A stretch of 64,000 nt of DNA from Bryobacterales bacterium. Lineage in GTDB: Bacteria; Acidobacteriota; Terriglobia; Bryobacterales; Bryobacteraceae. The notes below the pieces were generated by a model. That model made no database searches and had not been told where the DNA came from. It worked only from the letters and a program-made list of their open reading frames with translations. The position numbers were made by a program, and so were the translations under genes. Shown here one piece after another: positions 34,446 through 43,293 of the stretch; the first letter of the stretch is position 1; each line of letters opens with the position of its first letter. The stretch is from the NCBI GenBank assembly GCA_016716385.1, contig JADJWL010000008.1, positions 62,001 through 126,000 of the forward strand, written 5' to 3'.

Positions 34446-36382
34446 GCGCCAGCGTCCATGACCTCGAACGGACGCTGCTCGAACTGCCTCCGGACGCGAC
34501 CATCGACCGCATCCGGCTTCTGAACAGACTGGCGTGGACCCTGCGTGACGAGGGAACTCCCCAGCGCATGCGCGCGGTCGCCGTGGAGGCCGAGGCGCTG
34601 GCCCGCCACCACGCGAGCGACCGCGAGTTGGGAAGCGCCCTGGTCGCCCTCGGTTTCGCCGAATACCTGCTGGGAGAGAATGACGCCCTGGCCGCGCGAG
34701 CCGTCGAAGCGCGAGAGGTGACGGCGCGCACGGCCGACTACTGGTCTCAGGCCGGCGCCTGCGTTCTGCACGGCCTGCTGCACTGGAATCTCGGAAACTA
34801 CGACGCGGCTCTGCGCGAAGGCTTCGACGCACTCCACCTCTTCGAGCAGTTGGATGCCCGAGTCGACGCCGCCTGGTGCTGTACGGCGATCGGCGGCGTG
34901 TACCAGAACCTGGGAGACCTGGACGAAGCATTCCGCTTCCAGAAACAGGCATCGGCACTGTTCGCGGAATCCGGTCACCGGCTCGGCGCGGCGCGCACGC
35001 AAATTGGGCTCGCCGCGGTCCTGATCGCCCAGGGGAAGCTGGCCGACGCCAGGGCCCTGGTCGAGGAGGCTTTGGAGGCGTTCCGGGCGTTGCGCAACAC
35101 GTCCGGAGAGGCGCGGGCGTTGAGCGACCTCGGCGAAATCCATCGGCTGGAAGGCCACCTGGAACCGGCCTTCGCCGTCGCACAAGAGAGCCTGAACCTG
35201 CGCCGCCAGGCGGGACTGCGCCTGGCCGAGGTGACGAGCCTGCTCAATCTCGGTCGCCTGCACTTCGAGGCAAGCCGCATCCGGGAGGCGCGCGAGGACC
35301 TGGAAGCAGCGCTCGACCTCGCCCGGCAGCTTGGCGCCAAACCGAAAATCTACCAGGCGCACGAATTGCTCGCGAACCTGCACGAGGAGTCCGGCGACTT
35401 CGCCGCCGCGCTCGATCATTGGAAGGACTACCAGCGCATTCGTGAGCAGGTGTTCAACGAAGAGCGTACCGCGTCGTTTCGTAACTTGAAACTCGGTTTC
35501 GAACTGGAGAACACGAAACGGGAGTCCGAGATCCACCGCCTCCGCTCGGCGGAACTCAAAGAGAAGAACGAGCAACTGGCGCGCCTCGTGGAGGAACTGC
35601 AATTGACCCAGGCGCAGCTCGTCCAGAGCGAAAAGATGAGCGCCCTCGGCAGTCTCGTCGCCGCTCTCGCGCACGAGATCAATTCGCCGCTGGGAACGAT
35701 GCAGTCGGCCGCGGATCTGACGCTGCGGTGCGCGGCCCGTCTGGACGCGCTCACGGAGTCGGCCGGTTCGATTGCGGATCTGAAAGGCAATCCGGCGCTG
35801 AAGTCCACAATGGATGCATTGCGCCGGAACGCCGATCTGGCCTCCGGCGCCACGGCCCGCATCGGCAAGCTTCTCGGGAGCCTGAAAAGCTTCGCCCGCC
35901 TCGACCAGGCGTCGTTTGCCCGGATCGACCTGCACCGGTCGATCGACGATACGCTGGCTGTGCTGGAACCGGAGTTCCGTCAGGGAGTCCGCGTCGTGCG
36001 CCGCTACGGAGAGATTCCCCAGGTGTACTGCTACCCCGCGGAACTGAACCAGGTCTTCTTCCATCTGCTCCGCAACGCCGGACAGGCGATCGAAGGTGAG
36101 GGCGAAATCACTGTTGAGACGTCGTCTGACGCAGCAGTGATTTCCTTGCGATTCACAGACACGGGGCGCGGCATCCCGGAAGAGCAACTCGCGGGGCTGT
36201 TCACTCCGTCGTTCCGGCGCTCCGGACCTCGGGTTAAGGCGTCGATCAGCCTGTTCAGCAGTCTCAACATTGTGAAGAAGCACCGTGGCGACCTCCGGGT
36301 GGAAAGCGAAGTGGGGCGCTACACGGCGTTCACGGTCCTGCTGCCGCGCGAGTTGGAGCACGGGCTCGACCTGGCGCCGTAA
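34442..36382 (+). CDS. Soluble TPR-sensor histidine kinase, orphan
   Basis: 646 aa from the ATG at 34442. Residues about 30-340 are TPR repeats (GLLHWNLGNYDAALREGF, IGGVYQNLGDLDEAFRFQ, ALSDLGEIHRLEGHLEPA). A coiled coil (to about 395) leads to an H-box SLVAALAHEINSPLGTM. The ATPase has an N-box-like LLRNAGQAIEGEG, DTGRGIP and an F-box-like LFTPSF. The G2 box is degenerate: SISLFSSLNIVKKH instead of GxGLGL. No membrane helix and no response regulator next door. Confidence 0.87.
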   Translation: MSASVHDLERTLLELPPDATIDRIRLLNRLAWTLRDEGTPQRMRAVAVEAEALARHHASDRELGSALVALGFAEYLLGENDALAARAVEAREVTARTADYWSQAGACVLHGLLHWNLGNYDAALREGFDALHLFEQLDARVDAAWCCTAIGGVYQNLGDLDEAFRFQKQASALFAESGHRLGAARTQIGLAAVLIAQGKLADARALVEEALEAFRALRNTSGEARALSDLGEIHRLEGHLEPAFAVAQESLNLRRQAGLRLAEVTSLLNLGRLHFEASRIREAREDLEAALDLARQLGAKPKIYQAHELLANLHEESGDFAAALDHWKDYQRIREQVFNEERTASFRNLKLGFELENTKRESEIHRLRSAELKEKNEQLARLVEELQLTQAQLVQSEKMSALGSLVAALAHEINSPLGTMQSAADLTLRCAARLDALTESAGSIADLKGNPALKSTMDALRRNADLASGATARIGKLLGSLKSFARLDQASFARIDLHRSIDDTLAVLEPEFRQGVRVVRRYGEIPQVYCYPAELNQVFFHLLRNAGQAIEGEGEITVETSSDAAVISLRFTDTGRGIPEEQLAGLFTPSFRRSGPRVKASISLFSSLNIVKKHRGDLRVESEVGRYTAFTVLLPRELEHGLDLAP

Positions 36383-36429
36383 GCAATGCGGCAGGAACCG
36401 GAGGCGACGCTTGGTATGATTGCTTCACG

Positions 36430-37809
36430 ATGCGTCATCAGCACTCCCGCCGGGACTTTTTCCGCGGCGCTTCCGCGTTTGCGGCGCTAGCGGCTCTTCC
36501 AGATTCGAAACTGACCGCTGCCCCGGCGGTTGCCGGAATCGCCAAGACCGACGTCAAGAGCGTCGAACGGATCTGGGTCGATCTCCCATACCGTCCCGTC
36601 CCCAAACGGCACATGCACCGCGAACGGCCCGGGTGGACCCTGTTCGAGGTGACCAAGGCGACCCTGGCCAACGGCGTCACCGGGTTCGGTGAATCGATGG
36701 TTCAGTATGGCGGCCAAGCGCTATCGGACAGCATCATTGCGCGAGTCGTCGGCCGTTCCGCCGCCGAATCGATGTGGGACGACTCCATCGGGACGGGCCT
36801 GCAAATGGCGTTGTTCGACGCGGTGGGCAAGACCAACGGAGTGCCCGTCCACAGCCTCCTGGGCCACCAGGTGCGGGACCGCGCGTTCCTGAGCTGGTGG
36901 GCCTGCGATCAGCCTGGAGGGGACTGGGTCCTCGAATGCAAGGACGCGCTGGCCAGAGGCTACACGGCATTCAAGGCGAAAGCGCGATCCTGGTTCGATC
37001 TGGACGAGCAATGCCGCATCCTGACGCCCACGCTCCCTGACCACTTCCAGATCGATTTCGATTTCAATTCCCTGCTGCTCGATCTTGGCCACGCCGGGCC
37101 ATATCTGACATCGCTTGAGAAGTACAAACACATGGCGATCTTCGAATCGCCCATTCCGCAGGGCGATGTCGAGGGGAACAAGCTGCTGCGGCGCAAGACG
37201 CGCATTCCGATCGCGATGCACTACGGCTCGCCGCCGATCATGACGGCGCTCCGTGAGGAGGTCTGCGACGGGTTCGTCATCGGCGGAGGTGCGAGCCGGG
37301 TCCTGAACGACGGGACCATCGCCGGCGCGGCGAACAAGCCGTTCTGGCTGCAACTGGTCGGCACGGGCATCACGGCCACCTGGGGCATGCACTTGGCCGC
37401 GGTACTGACCCACGCCCGGTGGCCGGCGATCAACTGCAACCACCTGTTCGAGAACGAGCTGATCAAGCCCGCCATCAAGGTTGAGAACGGGACAGCAGCC
37501 ATCCCCGAGGGCCCCGGACTCGGCGTGGAACTGGACGAGGACGCCGTCGCGCGCTACCGTATCGAACCGCTGAAGAGCCCGCGCAACCCGCCGAGGAACA
37601 TTCTTCTCTCGATCCGCTATCCTTCGGGGGCAACCGGGTATTACGTCAGTGCGGCCGAGTACCGGGCAGACTTCCTCGCGGGAAAGTTGCCGGTGTTTCC
37701 CGCAGGCATCTACCTCGAAGAAATTCCGAACAACGGAAGTGCTGAGTGGAAGGAACTGCACGCCCGTGCCCTGAAGGGCGGGTTCCAGGTGGGTGGCCGG
37801 CCTCTCTGA
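36430..37809 (+). CDS. Tat-exported enolase-superfamily (mandelate racemase/muconate lactonizing-like) protein
   Basis: 459 aa. Twin-arginine leader HSRRDFFRGASAFAALAAL. The capping domain (ERIWVDLPYR) and barrel have FKAKAR as the K-x-K base, then metal-ligand strands IDFDFN and FESPIPQ, and GGGAS as the third ligand region. The catalytic His is not clear. Export and a long C-terminal extension are unusual for the superfamily. TATGAT lies 9 nt before the ATG. Convergent with the penicillin acylase gene. Confidence 0.84.
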   Translation: MRHQHSRRDFFRGASAFAALAALPDSKLTAAPAVAGIAKTDVKSVERIWVDLPYRPVPKRHMHRERPGWTLFEVTKATLANGVTGFGESMVQYGGQALSDSIIARVVGRSAAESMWDDSIGTGLQMALFDAVGKTNGVPVHSLLGHQVRDRAFLSWWACDQPGGDWVLECKDALARGYTAFKAKARSWFDLDEQCRILTPTLPDHFQIDFDFNSLLLDLGHAGPYLTSLEKYKHMAIFESPIPQGDVEGNKLLRRKTRIPIAMHYGSPPIMTALREEVCDGFVIGGGASRVLNDGTIAGAANKPFWLQLVGTGITATWGMHLAAVLTHARWPAINCNHLFENELIKPAIKVENGTAAIPEGPGLGVELDEDAVARYRIEPLKSPRNPPRNILLSIRYPSGATGYYVSAAEYRADFLAGKLPVFPAGIYLEEIPNNGSAEWKELHARALKGGFQVGGRPL

Positions 37810-37817
37810 GTTGGGAA

Positions 37818-37835
37818 GCCATCGGCGAAGATGGC
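37818..37835. terminator. Hairpin between convergent genes
   Basis: GCCATC-ggcgaa-GATGGC forms a perfect 6-bp stem in the 38-nt gap between the convergent enolase-like and penicillin acylase stops. There is no T-run, so it may end transcription weakly or with Rho. Confidence 0.35.
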
Positions 37836-37847
37836 CGAGCCGTCCGC

Positions 37848-40139
37848 CTACCGCGGCTGCAGGGTCAGCCGGTGCGCGGCGTTCTTTTCGACGGCCTCCC
37901 GGCTGAACACCAGCGGGAAGTACTCGTTTTCCGCCCAGAGTGGCAGAAGGTTACCGTAAAACCTGCTGCCCGGCTGGCCCGATTGCCCCGGGACCTGGGT
38001 GACCATCGAGCGGTCCCAATCGCCCGCATCCAGGATCTCGCGGAAGCTGGCACCGTCGGCGGCGACCGTGCCCGCGCCTCCGCCTCTCTCCACTGCCGGC
38101 AAATCGAACTCGCTCACGAACGGATGCGGGAACGCGCGTGTGTGCATCCGGCCGTACCGCCACTGCGACCGGTCTGCCCCAAAATCGTTCTTCAGCCGCT
38201 GGATCGCCTTCTCCAACCCCGCCTGCGCCAGCTTGCGCCGCGCCGCCAGAGGCGTGCCCGCACTCCGGACAGTCTCGTCCGCCGCCTCGCGCCAGGCAAT
38301 GTACACCGCGGCTTCCATGCTCTCCTTGCGGAGCTTCCGGTCCCACTTCAGGAGCGCGTCCCGGGCGGATTCCACCTCCTCATCGTTTGCCTTCCAGCCT
38401 TCGAATAACGGCATGTCCGCTTCGGCGCGCGTCGAGTACATGTCGACCTGGAGGTTCTGCTGGTCCTCCATCGAGAACTTCTTCCCCGGCTGGATCACCT
38501 GCAGAATCCGAGCGATACGCTCACCCGATTGCGCGCTCTTGTACATCAATGGGGGCGTGAATCCCTTGGGATGGATGTTGTGGTTTGCCGTCGCGACGAA
38601 GCCCCGCTCTGGGTTGAACTCGCGCGGCAGATCCTTGCGGAAACCCTGCCACTCATACTTGCCGGTGCCGGGGACAGGCAGCCGGCCGCTCCATCCAGAG
38701 CGGACAGGCGCGAGTCCGGCGGCGAGCCAGGCGATATTGCCCTGCACGTCGCCGCAGATCAGGTTCTCCGAAGGCGTCCCCCAATACATCCCCTCTTCGA
38801 GGAAGACCTTGCAATCCGCTGCCTGCGCCAGCCGCAGCGAATTGAGATACCACGCCGAGCCGGGGTCCGCGCTGACCGACCGCAGCACGTAGGCGCGCTT
38901 GTTCTCCACGTCCTCGTGAAACACCGGGCCGTGGCGGCTGAACTTCAACTCCACCTGGCGCGGCGCCTCGCCTTTCACCTTGATCTCTTCGCGCACGACG
39001 CGCAGAGGCTCCCACTTGCCGTTGTAGAGCACCTCGTTCGCATTCGCCGGATTCACTTCTTCCACGTACACGTCGGCCTGGTCGGTTCCCACGACGGTCA
39101 ACCCCCAGCCGAGATGCTGGTTGTGGCCGATGTGGATCCCGATGAACGGCGCTTCCGAGGCGCCGATAACGTTCCATCCCGGCGCGTGCAGGTGCATCAG
39201 GTAGCGTCCCGAAGGGTTGGACACTTCGCGATGCGGATCGTTGGCGATCACCGGCATGCCCGTGGCGGTGAGCTTGCCGCTCATGACCCAGTTGTTGCTG
39301 CCGATCTCGCGGATGAGATCGATAGGCAGTCCCGCCGACGCCGTTCTCTGGACAAGATTCCGGTACGGCTCCACGATCTCCGGCTTCGGAAGCCCGGGAC
39401 CTCCACCGCGCAGGCTTTCCAGGACAGCTTCGCCGATGATCCTGACGTCGAGACCCTCGGGAACCTTGAGGTCATCCCAAGGATCGGGCGCGGCTCGCTT
39501 GTTGGCCTCGGCGACGCCGAGTTGCGCCACGCTGCGGGCCAGCCGGAGTTCGCTTGACGCATCGCCGACCACGCGCTGATTGGCGCGCAGGACGACAGTC
39601 TCCGGCGTCCACGGCTCCGGCCGGGTGCCGGTCAGCTTGAATTCGAGCGGAAGGTTGCCGGCGGTGTCGGTGATGTAGGTGTTGACGCCTCGGACGTAGG
39701 CGTCCATGAGCCGTTTGGCTTCGGGGTGATAGCGGGTCCACTCGGTTTCGTCGAAAGGCCCCTGGAACTTTGTGAGCCGGGCGAGGCGGTCGCGCTCGAC
39801 GGCCGCGGGCCCGAGGATCTCGGCGAGGCGGCCTTCGCGGTCCCGCCGCCACCACTCCATCTGCCACAGGCGATCCTGCGCGATCACGTAGCCCTGTGCG
39901 AAGAACAGATCCTCGACGGATTGCGCGTAGATATGCGGGACGCCCCACTGGTCGCGAATCACCTCGACGGGCTGTGCGAGCCCCTTGACGTTGATCTGGC
40001 CGTCGATGGTGGCGAGCGACTGTTGGGCGACGGAGTTGAGATCGCTGGGCGCGTTGCTGCACGAGGCGGTAAGCAGCGCGATGCAGGCGAGCGGCCACAG
40101 GCTGCGTGGGGAAACCTTCACGATGGAGCGGATCAGCAT
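37848..40139 (-). CDS. Lipoprotein penicillin acylase (Ntn-hydrolase) family protein
   Basis: 763 aa. Leader ending LLTASC (lipobox). The alpha-chain region (VIRDQWGVPHIYAQSVEDLFFAQGYVIAQDRLWQ, split here for reading) is followed by the autoprocessing site IGSNNWVMSG, where Ser becomes the N-terminal nucleophile. Then comes the beta-chain (VIANDPHREVS, HGPVF, ATANHN). Members cleave beta-lactam side chains or acyl-homoserine lactones; the natural substrate here is not known. GGAGAA is upstream of the ATG. It was probably the gene directly downstream of pirin before the insert at 40.2-42.5 kb. Confidence 0.9.
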   Translation of the reverse strand: MLIRSIVKVSPRSLWPLACIALLTASCSNAPSDLNSVAQQSLATIDGQINVKGLAQPVEVIRDQWGVPHIYAQSVEDLFFAQGYVIAQDRLWQMEWWRRDREGRLAEILGPAAVERDRLARLTKFQGPFDETEWTRYHPEAKRLMDAYVRGVNTYITDTAGNLPLEFKLTGTRPEPWTPETVVLRANQRVVGDASSELRLARSVAQLGVAEANKRAAPDPWDDLKVPEGLDVRIIGEAVLESLRGGGPGLPKPEIVEPYRNLVQRTASAGLPIDLIREIGSNNWVMSGKLTATGMPVIANDPHREVSNPSGRYLMHLHAPGWNVIGASEAPFIGIHIGHNQHLGWGLTVVGTDQADVYVEEVNPANANEVLYNGKWEPLRVVREEIKVKGEAPRQVELKFSRHGPVFHEDVENKRAYVLRSVSADPGSAWYLNSLRLAQAADCKVFLEEGMYWGTPSENLICGDVQGNIAWLAAGLAPVRSGWSGRLPVPGTGKYEWQGFRKDLPREFNPERGFVATANHNIHPKGFTPPLMYKSAQSGERIARILQVIQPGKKFSMEDQQNLQVDMYSTRAEADMPLFEGWKANDEEVESARDALLKWDRKLRKESMEAAVYIAWREAADETVRSAGTPLAARRKLAQAGLEKAIQRLKNDFGADRSQWRYGRMHTRAFPHPFVSEFDLPAVERGGGAGTVAADGASFREILDAGDWDRSMVTQVPGQSGQPGSRFYGNLLPLWAENEYFPLVFSREAVEKNAAHRLTLQPR

Positions 40140-40211
40140 GTCGGGCGGGTTCTCCTTCCGAGTGTTCCAGCCTACTGCGGCAGACGGCTGAGTGCAAGCG
40201 GAGGCCGGTTG

Positions 40212-40306
40212 CTACGCCAGTCTGCCCATGCGGCCGGCGCGGTAGTCGTCCACGGCCTCGCGCAGTTCCTGCTGCGTGTTCATCACGAACGGACCGTAAC
40301 TCGCGA
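40212..40306. repeat. 95-bp direct repeat, copy A (pirin 3' end)
   Basis: Identical to 42429-42523 except at one base (40263 C versus 42480 A). In the pirin reading direction it encodes the last residues (MNTQQELREAVDDYRAGRMG...) and the stop codon. The difference is synonymous (CTG here, CTT in the intact gene). This copy is a gene fragment without a 5' part. Confidence 0.95.
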
Positions 40307-40345
40307 TCTGCTTCCTCGGCTTCGATCACTCCCGGAATTCCAACG

Positions 40346-40873
40346 TCAAGACACCGTCCATGGAACATCCGCCCTGCGGGTCGTCACAATGCTCAAGACG
40401 AGCAGCCGCGGCGCTGTGGGCTTGAACAACTGTTTCAGTTTCTGGTGGACACTGGCCGTCGGGTCTCTTGGGAAAAGCCTGGATGCTGGCCCCGCATATG
40501 GTTCCAGATGGAAGACGATACGACATGCTGGCGCCGATAGCACACGAGCGGCATGAGATCGCTCTCCCTCATCGACCGCATTCGCCGCCGCGTCCCTGAG
40601 CCCTTCGCGTGTGTCAGTTACTTTGCGAAACACATCGTTAGCTATTTCACTTGGAGCGAAATCTTTCGGTGGACCATTAATCACCCGATAATCTTTAACT
40701 TCAATGGCCCACGCCTTTCGCGGAGCGTGGCCCTGTTCGACCGCAACTACGTCGACTGCCCTCTTTCCAGCGAGTCGTATAACGTCGATGTAGTGCCGTG
40801 ATTCATCATACTTCACAGCGTCTACATTGGGCCGGAAATGAAAGCTAAGAGTGTCGATTCGCAACGTAGCCAT
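40346..40873 (-). CDS. PD-(D/E)XK-like nuclease, partner of the AAA ATPase
   Basis: 175 aa. VDVVAVEQGHAPRKAWAI and then EVKDYR give the spacing D...E-x-K of a PD-(D/E)XK nuclease core, with YDES before it and a helix with FRKVTDTREGL after it. The C-terminal strand RIVFHLEPY is beta-rich. It starts 6 nt after the ATPase stop and lies within the repeat-bounded, lower-GC insert. The ATPase-plus-small-nuclease layout suggests a defence function. I know of no name for this pair; similar pairs occur in other bacteria. Confidence 0.68.
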   Translation of the reverse strand: MATLRIDTLSFHFRPNVDAVKYDESRHYIDVIRLAGKRAVDVVAVEQGHAPRKAWAIEVKDYRVINGPPKDFAPSEIANDVFRKVTDTREGLRDAAANAVDEGERSHAARVLSAPACRIVFHLEPYAGPASRLFPRDPTASVHQKLKQLFKPTAPRLLVLSIVTTRRADVPWTVS

Positions 40874-40879
40874 TGAGGA

Positions 40880-41965
40880 TCAAAGCTCATCTTGCCCATC
40901 TTGTTGCGGATCTTCCGAAAGATTCATCTCTGCGGCGATATACCGGTCCGATTGCTCTAATTCTTCATCGAGGGTGACGATATCGCCAATTTCATCCATG
41001 CTCTGTGCTTGTGAGACCCGCACTGCACCATCAGCTTGGAGATGAAGACCGAAAAAACGCGCATCAAGTCTTGGGAACTCCCCCTGTTGGATAATGTGCA
41101 ACTCCCTCAATAGAAACAGGCTGTGCGATCCTATGAACACCTGGATGCCGTCCGCAGCCAAGCGCAGAATTGTTCTTGCGGCTGTCTTAATAATGCGAGG
41201 ATTCAAGTTTGACTCGGGCTCATCCCAGAACAAGTAGCCTTTATTGAGAAGGGATCCGGTTGCGATCAGGCGAGCAACCATTGCCAGCTTTCGCAAGCCT
41301 TCAGCTACGAGGTGCATCTCCATGCTCCCGGTATCAAGATGCAAGTAGAAGCGACCGGTTTCGTCCACCTCAACCTTTCCACCCATCGCTTCTTCGAGAG
41401 GTTCCAGTAGCTGCTTGATTTTTGCTTCGCGTGGACCACGCGCGAGCGGCGACTCCAGCAGGATACAGGTATCGCGCCAAGTCTCCTCAAAAGGAAGGTG
41501 TGCAGTCTCGTAAAGGGAAACAAATCCTGGTGCAATCGTCAGTAGCTCCCGCGTCGGGAGGTATACTGGGCGCTTCAGCACTCTCGCTTCCGGCATCTCT
41601 CGCACTATTACCCTCGAAAGACTTGAGATTGTGAAAGCCATGTTAAGAGAGTCCTGATGAAACTTGTAGCTGATGTCACATTTGCTGCGACCTGGGGTCC
41701 GCCGTACTAGTCTGCCGAGTCTATCAGGGCGGAAGACTCCCAGGAATTTTGCTCCGATGGCTTCGGAAAACGCCAACCGTCCCTGAACGTCCGAGGATCG
41801 GACCCCTGAGCGCGCCGCGCTGACGGCGATCCCGGAGTAGGCCGCCTTGAGGATATGCGTCTTGCCTGTGCCGTTCTCCCCGACGATAACGTTCAGGTGC
41901 TTGCCGAATCGAAGGTTGGCGTCGGGAAATACCGTGAACTTGTTGAGAGTCAGCGACTTCAGCAA
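40880..41965 (-). CDS. AAA/ABC-type ATPase (AAA_15/21, OLD- and SMC-related)
   Basis: 361 aa from TTG at 41965; AGAGGAG lies 7 nt upstream, and the nearby ATG at 41970 is out of frame. LNKFTVFPDANLRFG leads into Walker A VGENGTGKTH. A signature-like EGLRKLAMVARLI is followed by Walker B YLFWDEPESNLNPR and the switch His in IGSHS. No TOPRIM domain is fused, unlike OLD/GajA. GC content is near 50% against about 70% in flanking genes. Likely a sensor or motor for the downstream nuclease. Confidence 0.82.
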   Translation of the reverse strand: MLKSLTLNKFTVFPDANLRFGKHLNVIVGENGTGKTHILKAAYSGIAVSAARSGVRSSDVQGRLAFSEAIGAKFLGVFRPDRLGRLVRRTPGRSKCDISYKFHQDSLNMAFTISSLSRVIVREMPEARVLKRPVYLPTRELLTIAPGFVSLYETAHLPFEETWRDTCILLESPLARGPREAKIKQLLEPLEEAMGGKVEVDETGRFYLHLDTGSMEMHLVAEGLRKLAMVARLIATGSLLNKGYLFWDEPESNLNPRIIKTAARTILRLAADGIQVFIGSHSLFLLRELHIIQQGEFPRLDARFFGLHLQADGAVRVSQAQSMDEIGDIVTLDEELEQSDRYIAAEMNLSEDPQQDGQDEL

Positions 41966-42428
41966 TTCATTGCTCCTCTAGGCCCGCCCGAGCTTCGGAG
42001 CAGTACTGCGGATGACAGACCGCTCAGAGAGCGCAGCTTCGTATTGGAAGGTGCCGTCATTCGTCCTATTGTCGACGCCGCCCCTCTCCGGTCTGGCAGG
42101 TGAAGGGCAGTGTGACTTCCGTTGGCCATGTAACGTAGCATAACCGGACCAGGAGCGGAAGGGAACATTTGACCCGCCCGAGGCACAGCAGATGTCGGCA
42201 GTGCCACGGCTCCTGTTCTGTCATGTCTTGCCGGAACGCCATTCGCCTTCCGAACTCGTTAGCCCTTCGTTTCGGGGTCAAGCGAGACCCACAACTCTTG
42301 AGTAGTCGTGCAGCCACTCCCGCCTTCCGGAGACTTTGGCCTGAAGTGAAGAACAATCGCCGGGAGAGCCGTAACCCCTGGTCACGATGGGGGTTACGGT
42401 TGCGCCGTTCGGGCGCGATCGCTGCACC
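41966..42428. other. 463-bp non-coding part of the insert
   Basis: This lies between the ATPase start and the pirin stop. No convincing gene: short frames on both strands have no recognisable motif. It holds a strong inverted repeat (42369-42399) and a smaller one (42402-42416). It may carry the ATPase promoter and an element end, or a non-coding RNA; no integrase or transposase remains. Confidence 0.5.
42369..42399. repeat. 10-bp perfect inverted repeat near the insert end
   Basis: CCGTAACCCC, an 11-nt loop, GGGGTTACGG. A second small hairpin (GCGCC-N5-GGCGC, 42402-42416) follows at once, and repeat copy B starts 13 nt later. No T-run on either side. It could terminate pirin transcription or mark the end of a mobile unit. 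Confidence 0.7.
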
Positions 42429-42523
42429 CTACGCCAGTCTGCCCATGCGGCCGGCGCGGTAGTCGTCCACGGCCTCGCGAAGTTCCTGCTGCGTGTTCAT
42501 CACGAACGGACCGTAACTCGCGA
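42429..42523. repeat. 95-bp direct repeat, copy B (3' end of the intact pirin gene)
   Basis: Begins exactly at the pirin stop codon and covers its last codons. The partner copy is at 40212-40306, same orientation, 2217 bp away. The pair brackets the ATPase-nuclease insert. Confidence 0.95.
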
Positions 42524-43289
42524 CAGGCTCGCCGATCGGTTCGCCGGTCATCACCAGGAGCACGGAATCGGCCGCGGCTTCGAGCACCACCGCCTCGCCT
42601 TCGCGGCTCAACAGCGCGAGTTGCGCTTCTCCTTGCAGCGGTGTGCCGTTGACAGTCGCGTCCCCGTGCAGCAGGACGAGGCCGGTGTTGTGGCCGTCGG
42701 GCAGAGCGAGTTCGGCTTTGGACCCGGCCTTGAATCGCAGGTCGAACAGGTTGATCGGTGTGAACGTCGCGGCCGGACCGCGCGCTCCGTTCAGTTCTCC
42801 CGCGATCACCCGCGCCGATGCCCCGGCTCCGAGTTCCGCCACAGGGATCTGTTCGCTCACGATGCCCTGGTAGCGCGGAGCAGTCATCTTGTGCGCCTTC
42901 GGCAGGTTCACCCAAAGCTGCACCATCTCGAACGTGCCGCCGTTTCGCGTGAACTCCGCGCCGTGCTTCTCTTCGTGCACGACGCCCGAGGCGGCCGTCA
43001 TCCACTGCACGTCGCCGGGCCGGATCGTACCTGCGTTGCCCGCTGAGTCCCGGTGATCCACCTCGCCCTGATAGGCGATCGTGACCGTCTCGAAGCCGCG
43101 GTGCGGATGCTCGTCGACACCGCGCGGCTTGTCCGACGGCCCGAACGCGGCCGGTCCCGCGTAGTCGAGCATCAGGAATGGATCAATTGCGTCGGAGACG
43201 CCGTTCGAAGGGAACAGGTTCCGTACGGGAAACCCGTCCCCCACCCAATGCTTCGATCCGGGTTCGTAGATTCCGAGGACTTTCTTCAT
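42429..43289 (-). CDS. Pirin-family bicupin protein
   Basis: 286 aa. The iron-site residues of the N-terminal cupin are in HPHRGFETVTI and ASGVVHEE (His, His, His, Glu). GDVQWMTA and the C-terminal cupin (GLVLLHGDATV) complete the fold. Bacterial pirins can be quercetinases or metabolic regulators; the role here is unknown. Its 3' 95 bp are duplicated beyond the ATPase-nuclease insert, and the current C-terminal codons may have come with the insert. Confidence 0.92.
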   Translation of the reverse strand: MKKVLGIYEPGSKHWVGDGFPVRNLFPSNGVSDAIDPFLMLDYAGPAAFGPSDKPRGVDEHPHRGFETVTIAYQGEVDHRDSAGNAGTIRPGDVQWMTAASGVVHEEKHGAEFTRNGGTFEMVQLWVNLPKAHKMTAPRYQGIVSEQIPVAELGAGASARVIAGELNGARGPAATFTPINLFDLRFKAGSKAELALPDGHNTGLVLLHGDATVNGTPLQGEAQLALLSREGEAVVLEAAADSVLLVMTGEPIGEPVASYGPFVMNTQQELREAVDDYRAGRMGRLA

Positions 43290-43293
43290 CGCG

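Noticed and set aside
34349..36361. 670-codon minus-strand open frame
   Set aside because: Antisense to the TPR histidine kinase; no domain signal.
42066..42462. Short frames (about 96 codons) on both strands in the insert's non-coding part
   Set aside because: No recognisable motif, no start signals; one runs into the pirin repeat in antisense.
40140..42528. Insertion sequence as the cause of the 95-bp repeat
   Set aside because: No transposase and no terminal inverted repeats at the repeat borders; 95 bp is far longer than a usual target duplication.
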